From assembly GCA_002440825.1 (NCBI GenBank), contig DJVH01000037.1:1-6298 (forward strand): a DNA stretch of 6,298 bases, written 5' to 3'. The notes beneath the pieces were generated by a model that saw nothing but the letters and a program-made list of their open reading frames with translations, was not told the origin of the DNA and did no database searches. The DNA is from Bacteriovoracaceae bacterium UBA6261 (GTDB lineage Bacteria; Bdellovibrionota; Bacteriovoracia; Bacteriovoracales; Bacteriovoracaceae). This document shows, piece by piece, positions 1 to 5,647 of the stretch. Position 1 is the stretch's first letter. Each line of letters opens with the position of its first letter. The translations under genes and the position numbers were made by a program.

Positions 1-1
1 G

Positions 2-631
2 GGGGAAGGGTGTTTTCATCCGCAGTATGGATACCTCAATCGCAAACCAGTCATCAGCGGTGTTTCGGCTCCTGTTGCTGAAGTGAAGAAAGAAGAAGCT
101 GCACCAGAAGCTCCAATGGCTGAGCCGCAATTGAAAACCTTCAATGCCGTTGAGACGAGCATGGTTAATTGCGAGAAGGGAAATTATTTTGATATTTTTT
201 GCGGAAAGCAGAAAGCTCAAGGGAAATTTGCTGAAATCGAAATTTGGTTTGATGTTTCTTCATCCTTTCGTTCGATTGATTACAACCGCGATCCGAATTT
301 TTGCAACAGACGAACTTTTCTTACGAAAGTGGTGGAGAGTTGCAAAGATAAAGTGAGCGCTTATATTTACAATACATCACTTAAGCAAGCGGGCGATTTA
401 TCCAGCGTCTGTTTGTCTCACGGAAGTAACGATGAAGGAAAACTTCTTCAATGGATCAAAGATTCGCAGGCAAAAACACTTCTTATTGTGACGGATGTTG
501 ATGAAATGTCCAAAGGAATGCGCGATTTTTTGGACTCAAAAGGTGCTAAGTACATTGGAGAAATGAAGCCCTTCACCTCGACTGATCTGGCAAACTATGC
601 TAAAGAATTCTCTAAGGTTTGCAAAAAATAA
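2..631 (+). CDS. Cysteine-rich exported protein with VWA-like metal site (5' end outside window)
   Basis: The reading frame is open from the first complete codon to the TAA at 629-631, so 209 residues are visible and the true start is probably upstream. A GTG at 83 could be read as a start but has no good ribosome binding site, and the frame before it reads like protein. Visible order: a short segment with one Cys, a Lys/Glu/Ala/Pro-rich linker (window residues about 23-43), then a compact domain. Its motif DVSSS (residues 84-88) matches the DxSxS MIDAS metal site of von Willebrand A folds, and the strand LLIVTDVDE near residue 160 fits the later MIDAS aspartate. Seven cysteines suggest disulfides and a periplasmic or outer-membrane location. 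A lipoprotein is possible, but no lipobox is visible. The ligand is unknown. mutY follows after 7 nt, so the two are probably co-transcribed, but no functional link is evident. Confidence 0.72.
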   Translation, partial: GEGCFHPQYGYLNRKPVISGVSAPVAEVKKEEAAPEAPMAEPQLKTFNAVETSMVNCEKGNYFDIFCGKQKAQGKFAEIEIWFDVSSSFRSIDYNRDPNFCNRRTFLTKVVESCKDKVSAYIYNTSLKQAGDLSSVCLSHGSNDEGKLLQWIKDSQAKTLLIVTDVDEMSKGMRDFLDSKGAKYIGEMKPFTSTDLANYAKEFSKVCKK

Positions 632-638
632 AACAACA

Positions 639-1691
639 ATGACTAAAAAAGTTTTCTCTGAACTCATCAACTGGTCTGCTGATCAGTATTCCCATTTGCC
701 ATGGAGAAAAAAGCGAACGCTTTACGGCACGCTCGTGTCTGAAATTATGCTTCAGCAAACGACAGTGGGAACCGTTCTCAATCACTTTGAAAAATTCTTG
801 AATGAGTATCCAACCATTTTTGATCTGGCAAAAGCTTCAGAAGAAGAGGTTTGCATTTCCTGGAAAGGTCTCGGTTATTACAGACGCGCCCGCAATCTGA
901 GAAACCTTGCCGTTCAGATTGTTGAAAAATTTAATGGTGAAATCCCGACGGACCTTGATTCTTTGATGAGTTTGAAAGGAATCGGCCCTTATACGGCCAA
1001 TGCGATTATCGCAATCGGTGGTGATAAGAAAGGCCTGGCGGTCGATGCGAATTTAGAGCGTGTCCTTGCCCGTTTTTACGGTGAGAAGATCGAGAAAGGG
1101 GCAAAGCTTCAGCAGAAGTTTCACAATGATTTTAAAAACGGTTTAATCGTTTCTGAAATGAAAGCGCTCAGCCCTCGCCAGCTGAACGAAGCCTTTATGG
1201 ATCTGGGGCGCATCCTATGCCAGGCGAGAAAAGCGTCCTGCACTTTGTGCCCTTTAAAAAGTGAATGCGTAGCTTTTAAGGCTGGAAGCCCTCTGGCGTT
1301 TCCCGTTGAAGGCGAAAAAAAGAAATCAGGCGATCTGTTTATTAAACTTCTCAGAGTTGTCGTTCGTGAAAAGAAAAAAATTCTTTTTTATCAAAAACGC
1401 GACAGTGAATGGCTGGCCGGGCAGTGGGAATTGCCAACGTTTATTCTTGAAACCAATGATGAAAAGCTTTCTCAATATCCTAAAGTCAAAGCGAAGAAAT
1501 CTTTTCTGGATGCTCACAAAATAAAAACGGGAATCACCAAGTACTCCATTGATAACCATATTGTTGAAATGTCTCTGGATGAATTTAAAAAGATGACGAC
1601 GAAAATCGATATTGATTATGAGTTCAAAATCCACAATGAGAAGCTGAATCTTTCAACGACTTCGATCAAAGCTCTGAAAAAAATCTGCTAA
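639..1691 (+). CDS. mutY: MutY, A/G-specific adenine DNA glycosylase
   Basis: MutY removes adenine mispaired with 8-oxoguanine and starts base excision repair that prevents G:C to T:A changes. The product is 350 residues, the same length as E. coli MutY. Visible signatures: LPW near the N-terminus (20-22); SEIMLQQT (34-41) with catalytic Glu35; helix-hairpin-helix LKGIGPYTA (112-120), where Tyr118 replaces the Lys expected in endonuclease III; VDANLERV (135-142) with catalytic Asp136; and an iron-sulfur site C194-x6-C201-x2-C204-x5-C210. The C-terminal half (about 230-350) is the NUDIX-like 8-oxoguanine recognition domain, with no Nudix hydrolase box. The FSH loop of E. coli seems replaced around SIDNH (303-307). 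I chose the ATG at 639 because it matches the family N-terminus and does not overlap the upstream gene. No strong ribosome binding site precedes it, so translational coupling to the upstream gene is plausible. Confidence 0.96.
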   Translation: MTKKVFSELINWSADQYSHLPWRKKRTLYGTLVSEIMLQQTTVGTVLNHFEKFLNEYPTIFDLAKASEEEVCISWKGLGYYRRARNLRNLAVQIVEKFNGEIPTDLDSLMSLKGIGPYTANAIIAIGGDKKGLAVDANLERVLARFYGEKIEKGAKLQQKFHNDFKNGLIVSEMKALSPRQLNEAFMDLGRILCQARKASCTLCPLKSECVAFKAGSPLAFPVEGEKKKSGDLFIKLLRVVVREKKKILFYQKRDSEWLAGQWELPTFILETNDEKLSQYPKVKAKKSFLDAHKIKTGITKYSIDNHIVEMSLDEFKKMTTKIDIDYEFKIHNEKLNLSTTSIKALKKIC

Positions 1692-1703
1692 GGTGCCAGC
1701 AGA
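1677..1703 (-). terminator. Intrinsic terminator of the minus-strand operon
   Basis: Read on the minus strand, TCTGCT (1703-1698) pairs with AGCAGA (1689-1684) around an 8-nt loop and is followed at once by seven T residues (1683-1677). The stem can grow into the T run through G-U and A-U pairs. This is a standard intrinsic terminator shape. It lies 22 nt beyond the stop of the small exported protein and overlaps the last codons and stop of mutY. Confidence 0.7.
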
Positions 1704-1733
1704 CTTGCCGGCACCAACATTTACCTAATTTTT
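1692..1733 (+). terminator. Candidate terminator of the mutY transcript
   Basis: Directly after the mutY stop, GGTGCC (1692-1697) pairs with GGCACC (1710-1715). An inner GCA/TGC helix follows across an A-C mismatch and is capped by a GACT loop. The T-rich run TAATTTTT comes only about 11 nt after the stem, so this is an imperfect intrinsic terminator. It competes with the other hairpin at this junction. Confidence 0.45.
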
Positions 1734-2120
1734 ACTGCAAAGAAATTCAGTGTGTCCTGAGAGAATATCAGTTTTATGTTGCTGATGATAAACGCTCACT
1801 TCCAGAATTTCATTGACTGAAAGAGAGGCTGCTTTTTCAGCATTAAAAAGTAGAGCAATGGATAAACCATTGTTTGTCTTTCCTGCAAAGGTAGCTACAG
1901 ATTCCGTTGATTCACCTTCCTGGTACGAAAGTTTTTTCGTTCCTTGAGCAAGAACAGAGGAATCAGCAAGAAGAGCTGTCAGAGAAGAAGTACGAAGATC
2001 TTCAGAGACTGTCAGTTGATAAACGGCGTGGCTGTTTTGATCGTTGCAGATCAATTTAGTTTCAGCAGCGAAGACGTTCGAAGTTACGGCAAGAATAAAA
2101 AGAGCAGAAAGCATTTTCAT
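1725..2120 (-). CDS. Small exported protein of unknown function
   Basis: I do not recognise this protein. It has 131 residues starting at the ATG at 2120. Residues 1-18 form a clear Sec signal peptide: lysine at position 2, a hydrophobic core, and a VFA-A cleavage site. The mature part of about 113 residues has just two cysteines, Cys25 near its start and Cys128 near its end, which could pin the two ends together by a disulfide. The alternating polar and hydrophobic pattern suggests a small beta-rich periplasmic domain. The start is set by the sequence AGGAG 7 nt upstream, in the 14-nt gap after the preceding gene. An in-frame ATG at 2144 lies inside that gene and would bury the signal peptide. 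The gene is probably co-transcribed with the larger exported protein upstream and ends at the terminator hairpin next to mutY. Confidence 0.85.
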   Translation of the reverse strand: MKMLSALFILAVTSNVFAAETKLICNDQNSHAVYQLTVSEDLRTSSLTALLADSSVLAQGTKKLSYQEGESTESVATFAGKTNNGLSIALLFNAEKAASLSVNEILEVSVYHQQHKTDILSGHTEFLCSKN

Positions 2121-2134
2121 ATTTATCTCCTGAG
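2121..2134 (-). promoter_or_regulatory. Ribosome binding site that decides the start at 2120
   Basis: The 14-nt gap between the two minus-strand genes reads CTCAGGAGATAAAT before the ATG. AGGAG sits 7 nt from the start codon, which is ideal spacing. It supports the 131-residue product with an N-terminal signal peptide. Confidence 0.85.
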
Positions 2135-2833
2135 TTATTTCCAATTGGTTGGGGGCACGTCCTGGCAGTAGATTAATAAACCATCTTTCTGCAGAGGAAA
2201 AGCCTGTTTATCCAGATATGCAGTCAGAAAAAGCGCGCCTCTTTGTAGCGATATATATTTTTTTATTAAGGGCATTGGGTCCGGTAGACCTGCTTGGGCA
2301 GCTTCAGCTCTTCTGGTCTGGGAAAGTTTTAGGGAATAGGCGATTGATTCAAGAAAATGTTTTGTTAAGCACTGTTGATTAGGAATTGTTTCAAGTTCAT
2401 AAAGATCTTTTGCGACGAGATCGTAGGCATCCTGAAATTTATTTTGATCCATTAATTTTTTCAATGAGTCTGAAAGAGTTTTCCGATCATAGTTATAAAA
2501 AGTTTTGGGACGGAGTTCTTCCGGTGCACGCTCCTGAAACTCTGGAAGGTTGTCCATGGGAGGGACTTCTTCACATAATACCGGGATATTGTGAGCATGA
2601 TAAAGTTTGGCTTCTTTTTCGATCGAGTGGACAAAAAGTTTGGAAATTTTTTCCAACGTAATCAGCGTGTAGCTGAGTTTTTCCGAGTCATGATCTGAAA
2701 GTTTAGAATAGATTTTTGCCATTCGCTTGTTGTGAGCAATGGCTTCGCTTATATGCTTTTTGATAGCGAAATCGCACTCACTGGCCTGAGCTGTTCCGAG
2801 ACAGATTAATGCGATCAAAAGGAGCCTTTTCAT
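2135..2833 (-). CDS. Exported protein with two C-x2-VPP modules, unknown function
   Basis: I do not recognise a named family. The product has 232 residues from the ATG at 2833. Residues 1-18 form a Sec signal peptide (lysine and arginine, hydrophobic core, AQA cleavage). The mature protein seems internally duplicated. Module 1 runs from Cys20 to C87-EE-VPP and module 2 from Cys155 to C223-QD-VPP. The Cys-to-Cys distances are 67 and 68 residues, and both modules have a KH..ExIA stretch soon after the first Cys. A polar, likely helical linker (about 93-154) joins them. One disulfide per module is a reasonable inference, and the rest looks alpha-helical. The frame stays open upstream to 2947, but that part runs into the RNase P RNA gene and lacks protein character. 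No ribosome binding site precedes the ATG, while an extended -10 element lies 8 nt away, so the mRNA may be leaderless. The small exported protein follows after 14 nt. Confidence 0.85.
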   Translation of the reverse strand: MKRLLLIALICLGTAQASECDFAIKKHISEAIAHNKRMAKIYSKLSDHDSEKLSYTLITLEKISKLFVHSIEKEAKLYHAHNIPVLCEEVPPMDNLPEFQERAPEELRPKTFYNYDRKTLSDSLKKLMDQNKFQDAYDLVAKDLYELETIPNQQCLTKHFLESIAYSLKLSQTRRAEAAQAGLPDPMPLIKKYISLQRGALFLTAYLDKQAFPLQKDGLLIYCQDVPPTNWK

Positions 2834-2841
2834 AGGGCTGA

Positions 2842-2850
2842 AGTATAGCA
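2842..2850 (-). promoter_or_regulatory. Extended -10 promoter for the exported-protein operon
   Basis: The minus strand reads TGCTATACT: TATACT matches the -10 consensus at 5 of 6 positions and carries the extended TGn. No good -35 is seen 16-18 bp upstream, as is common for extended -10 promoters. Only 8 nt separate it from the ATG at 2833, which predicts a start of transcription at or within about 2 nt of the start codon. Confidence 0.6.
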
Positions 2851-2900
2851 ATGATCTAAATGAGAAGGGGAAAGTGTGAAGAAAATACAAGGGAAAATCG

Positions 2901-2906
2901 AAAAAA
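2901..2906 (-). terminator. U6 tract at the end of rnpB
   Basis: Six T residues on the minus strand directly follow the 3' strand of helix P1, the first T being the last base of the helix. No separate local hairpin is seen before or after them, so the long-range 12-bp P1 helix may itself act as the terminator stem. Alternatively, transcription reads on and the end is made by processing. Confidence 0.45.
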
Positions 2907-3232
2907 CCGAGAAAAGGTGTAAGCCGGATTCTGTTTTGAACCATCATTCATCTAGGCCTGCCATTGCTGACAGGCTCGAGCACCCTACCCGCTAAGTCTC
3001 AGAGGTGGCCCCTCCTAGAAAGCTGTTGCCAGCGATCGTCTTAGCCTATTTGGGCTTGCACCACGTAGAGTTTACCTGATTTCACTACAGCATTACCTGT
3101 ACATCCTTTCTGTTGCACTTGTCCTCACCTCGCGATGGACGGGCGTTACCCGCTACGTTGCCATGTGGTGTCCAGACTTTCCTCCCGTCCTGATATTGCA
3201 ATCAAGGCCAGCGATGGTTTCCTCTTCTCGGT
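2906..3232 (-). ncRNA. rnpB: RNase P RNA, bacterial type A (M1 RNA)
   Basis: This is the catalytic RNA of RNase P, which cuts the 5' leader from precursor tRNAs with the protein RnpA (not in the window). It is about 327 nt, against 377 in E. coli. Conserved blocks on the minus strand: GAGGAAAGTCTGGAC (3184-3170), GTGCAACAGAAAG, GGTAAACTCTACG, CAAGCCCAAATAGG, and ACAGAATCCGGCTTA (2934-2920). Helices I could pair: P1, 12 bp (3232-3221 with 2917-2906); P2, AACCATC/GATGGTT (3219-3213 with 2945-2939); P4, with its bulged U and a compensated A-U pair where E. coli has G-C; pseudoknot P6, TGGC (3163-3160) with GCCA in the P17 loop (3009-3006); P15, CTAAG/CTTAG; and P18 with a GCAA tetraloop (2967-2964). 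The GGT element that binds the tRNA CCA end is kept (2989-2987). Ends are set from P1 and agree with the promoter. Confidence 0.97.
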
Positions 3233-3238
3233 ATACTG

Positions 3239-3267
3239 CTTATAGCTAGAATCTTACTGGATGTAAA
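3239..3267 (-). promoter_or_regulatory. Sigma-70-type promoter of rnpB
   Basis: The minus strand has TTTACA (3267-3262; 5 of 6 matches to TTGACA), a 17-bp spacer, and TATAAG (3244-3239; 5 of 6 matches to TATAAT). Counting 7 nt on from the -10 gives a start at 3232, which is exactly the first base of RNase P helix P1. The A/T-rich stretch upstream (about 3274-3289) could serve as an UP element, as expected for a strong stable-RNA promoter. Confidence 0.85.
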
Positions 3268-3333
3268 TGTTCCGCTAATTTATTTATATTTATCTATATC
3301 TCATATAAAAATTTTCAAATATTTTTTTTTCTA

Positions 3334-3346
3334 TATGTCGGACATA
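3334..3346. repeat. Inverted repeat TATGTC-G-GACATA
   Basis: Two perfect 6-bp arms flank a single G. The mixed-base core, set in surrounding A/T-rich DNA, makes it a plausible binding site for a dimeric regulator. It lies 101 bp upstream of the otsA start and 67 bp beyond the rnpB -35. Confidence 0.4.
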
Positions 3347-3381
3347 ATAAATTATTATCCTCGTCCCCTTCGATCAATTTT

Positions 3382-3395
3382 CGAAAAATTTTTCG
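3382..3395. repeat. 14-bp perfect palindrome CGAAAAATTTTTCG
   Basis: This self-complementary site lies about 40 bp upstream of the otsA start codon, just before the -10-like TTTAAT. A shorter palindrome, TTTTCGAAAA, overlaps its left side. The position suits an operator or activator site for otsAB. The A5T5 centre also predicts intrinsic DNA bending. Confidence 0.45.
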
Positions 3396-3423
3396 TTAAA
3401 CTATTTAATTTATTTTTTTTTAC

Positions 3424-3437
3424 CGGAGCCTGTTTTG
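3424..3437 (+). promoter_or_regulatory. Ribosome binding site and TTG start of otsA
   Basis: GGAG at 3424-3427 is 7 nt from the TTG at 3435. The first in-frame ATG is codon 120, past the first membrane segment, so TTG is the only start that keeps the N-terminal anchor. Confidence 0.8.
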
Positions 3438-5639
3438 AAACTAGCCCTTCGTTTTATTTTACCATTGTTGTTTTTACTTAGTCTTATTGCATACGTGATT
3501 CTCCCGCTGGTGGACAGTCTTACTTTGCAGTGGTTTCAGAAAGATCTCGCTCTTCGAGCGAAGCTGATTGCTAGGACCATCGAATCGACCATTGCACAGA
3601 ATAGGGGGAGTGATAAGGAAAGCATCGTCAATATTTTTGAAGAGTTTGCTAAGGATGAACGGCTCCTGGCGGTAGGTTTCTGCAATTCAGAAAATATTCT
3701 GGAAGTACATTCTTCAAGATTCCCACCAAGGTTATTATGCAAAGATAAAAGTGAGACGTTGCAATATCTGACAGAAGGGCCGGTTCACGTCATGTACTAT
3801 CCTGTCAATTCGATTGAATCTATGAAGGGTGATCTTGTCGTTGTTCACGACATGAGTTTTGTCCAAAAGCGAAGCAAACTGTCTCAATATTATATTTTGT
3901 TGTTCTTTTTTTCTCTTACCTCAGTATTAATACTCATGACAGTCGTAATAGCTCAATTAAGCTGGCGTGACTGGATGAAAGGAATCCGGGCATTGATTAA
4001 GAGCGATGGGCTATTTTCACTCAAGTCTTTAAAAACATCTTCAGAATTTACTCACATTGCCAAGGACCTTCGTTTATTTGTCAGAGAGCTCGAAAGAGAA
4101 AGAAAAATCAGAGACGAATCACAATTATCCTGGGCTCCTTTTACACTGAAAGAAATTCTGCAGAAAGAGTTGTCGGGAGATGAAATTCTCATTCTTTCAA
4201 ATCGCGAACCATATATTCACACAAAGAAAAATGGGAATATTGAAGTTGTTATACCCGCAAGTGGTCTCGTTACAGCTCTCGAGCCTATTATGCGCGCCTG
4301 TTCAGGAACTTGGATTGCACATGGTAGCGGTAATGCAGATAAAGAGGTCGTTGATAAAAACGATCATGTCAGAGTTCCACCTGATAATCCAAGCTATAAG
4401 ATCAGACGTGTCTGGCTTTCAAAAGAAGAGGAGAACGGTTATTACTACGGTTTTTCCAATGAAGGGTTATGGCCACTTTGTCATATCGCCCATACTCAAC
4501 CAATTTTTAGAACAGCGGATTGGGAAATGTACAAGGCCGTTAATGAGAAATTTGCAAAAGCAGTAATAGAGGAAGCGAAAACTCCTAATCCGGTGATTCT
4601 AATTCAGGATTACCATTTTGCACTGGCACCTAAACTAATTCGTGAAAAGCTGCCCAATGCCACCATTATCACTTTCTGGCATATTCCGTGGCCGAATGCT
4701 GAGTCCTTTAGCATCTGCCCCTGGAGAGAAGAAATACTGCAAGGATTGCTGGGAAGTAGCATCCTTGGCTTTCATACACGTTTTCATTGCAATAATTTTA
4801 TCGAAGCTGCAGACAGGTTTCTAGAATGTCGAATTGATCGCGACTCTTCTCTTATCTCTTATAGAAGAAAGATCACAGCCATTGAATCTTATCCCATTTC
4901 CATAGAGTGGGCTCCTGAAACTCTAAAAAAAATACCACCTGTGTATCAGTGCAAATCCGACATCCGCATGAAAAATAACATTTCTGTGGGAACAATGATT
5001 GGTATTGGTGTCGACAGACTCGATTATACAAAGGGAATTATCGAAAGGTTCAGAGCTGTTGAGAGATTGTTCGAATTGTTTCCAGAGTATATTGGCAAAT
5101 TTACCTTTATTCAGATCGCTGCACCCACGAGATCCGCTATTAAGCAATATCGTTACTTCGAAGAAGAAGTCAAAGGTATCGCCCGGGAAATCAATGCGAA
5201 ATACTCTTCAGAAAATTATGCACCCATTATATTGCTTGCTGAACATCATGGTCCAATGGAGGTTTTTGAATATTTCCGAGCTTCTGATTTATGTTTTGTG
5301 AGCAGTTTGCATGATGGAATGAATCTTGTGGCGAAGGAATATATTTCTTCTAAAGAAGATGAACAAGGCGTTTTGATATTGAGTCAGTTTACCGGAGCAT
5401 CAAAGGAATTGACAGAGGCACTGGTTGTGAATCCTTATGATATTGACCAATGCGCCCGAGCAATAGAAGTTGCATTGAGCATGCCCATTTCCGAGCAAAA
5501 AGAAAGAATGCGTTCAATGAGAGCACACGTGCAGGAAAATAATGTTTTCAGATGGGCCGGAAAAATGCTGATCGATGCAGCCAAGCTGAGACACCGCAAG
5601 CGTATTTTAGAACGAATTCAACGCAGTAATTTAGAATAG
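3435..5639 (+). CDS. otsA: Membrane-anchored OtsA: sensor-like N-terminus fused to trehalose-6-phosphate synthase (GT20)
   Basis: OtsA transfers glucose from a nucleotide sugar (UDP-glucose in E. coli) to glucose 6-phosphate, giving trehalose 6-phosphate. This protein has 734 residues against about 474 in E. coli. Domains: membrane segment 1 (about 7-26); extracytoplasmic domain (27-150) with Cys83 and Cys102; membrane segment 2 (about 152-174); HAMP-like or coiled linker (175-235); and GT20 catalytic domain (about 250-720). Active-site residues aligned to E. coli OtsA: SNR with Arg257 (Arg9), Gly277 (Gly22), Trp293 (Trp40), Trp346 in GLWP (Trp85), Asp392 in QDYH (Asp130), His416 in HIPWP (His154), Arg528 and Lys533 in DRLDYTKG (Arg262, Lys267), Arg566 (Arg300), DGMNL 627-631 (361-365) and Glu635 (Glu369). 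The enzyme should be active and face the cytoplasm. otsB follows after 8 nt, which supports trehalose over the related glucosylglycerol-phosphate reaction. The donor nucleotide cannot be read from sequence. I recall similar long OtsA proteins in proteobacterial annotation but cannot check. Confidence 0.94.
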   Translation: MKLALRFILPLLFLLSLIAYVILPLVDSLTLQWFQKDLALRAKLIARTIESTIAQNRGSDKESIVNIFEEFAKDERLLAVGFCNSENILEVHSSRFPPRLLCKDKSETLQYLTEGPVHVMYYPVNSIESMKGDLVVVHDMSFVQKRSKLSQYYILLFFFSLTSVLILMTVVIAQLSWRDWMKGIRALIKSDGLFSLKSLKTSSEFTHIAKDLRLFVRELERERKIRDESQLSWAPFTLKEILQKELSGDEILILSNREPYIHTKKNGNIEVVIPASGLVTALEPIMRACSGTWIAHGSGNADKEVVDKNDHVRVPPDNPSYKIRRVWLSKEEENGYYYGFSNEGLWPLCHIAHTQPIFRTADWEMYKAVNEKFAKAVIEEAKTPNPVILIQDYHFALAPKLIREKLPNATIITFWHIPWPNAESFSICPWREEILQGLLGSSILGFHTRFHCNNFIEAADRFLECRIDRDSSLISYRRKITAIESYPISIEWAPETLKKIPPVYQCKSDIRMKNNISVGTMIGIGVDRLDYTKGIIERFRAVERLFELFPEYIGKFTFIQIAAPTRSAIKQYRYFEEEVKGIAREINAKYSSENYAPIILLAEHHGPMEVFEYFRASDLCFVSSLHDGMNLVAKEYISSKEDEQGVLILSQFTGASKELTEALVVNPYDIDQCARAIEVALSMPISEQKERMRSMRAHVQENNVFRWAGKMLIDAAKLRHRKRILERIQRSNLE

Positions 5640-5647
5640 GAAGAAAT

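Larger units (their letters stand above)
3268..3434. promoter_or_regulatory. AT-rich divergent control region between rnpB and otsA
   Basis: These 167 bp hold no gene. They are very A/T-rich, with T runs at 3322-3330 and 3413-3420, and must contain control signals for otsAB. The best -10-like site on the plus strand is TTTAAT (3404-3409; 5 of 6 matches), with no convincing -35. It would give a short leader of about 19 nt ending in the otsA ribosome binding site. Two inverted repeats, listed separately, lie upstream of it. The poor -35 is compatible with an activator-dependent or alternative-sigma promoter, but this is inference. Confidence 0.4.

Noticed and set aside
83..85. GTG at 83 as the true start of the first gene.
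   Set aside because: The frame is open to the window edge, the preceding codons read like protein running into the same charged linker, and no good ribosome binding site precedes the GTG. It cannot be fully excluded without upstream sequence.
597..638. Earlier ATG for mutY at 597.
   Set aside because: It overlaps the upstream gene by 35 nt and adds 14 residues absent from the family. The ATG at 639 gives the usual N-terminus and a 350-residue protein.
2121..2144. Earlier ATG at 2144 for the small minus-strand protein.
   Set aside because: It lies in the preceding gene, lacks a ribosome binding site, and would put eight polar residues before the signal peptide. AGGAG clearly serves the ATG at 2120.
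2149..2661. Two plus-strand open frames of 77 and 91 codons.
   Set aside because: They are antisense to the duplicated C-x2-VPP protein, have no recognisable motifs or binding sites, and the minus-strand frame explains the region fully.
2834..2947. N-terminal extension of the 232-residue exported protein upstream to 2947.
   Set aside because: It overlaps the 3' end of rnpB and the promoter, is rich in Phe/Leu/Pro without protein character, and would bury a clear signal peptide that begins at 2833.
3344..3358. Inverted repeat ATAATA-AAT-TATTAT in the otsA upstream region.
   Set aside because: Such A/T-only palindromes are expected by chance in DNA of this composition, so I do not list it as a separate site.
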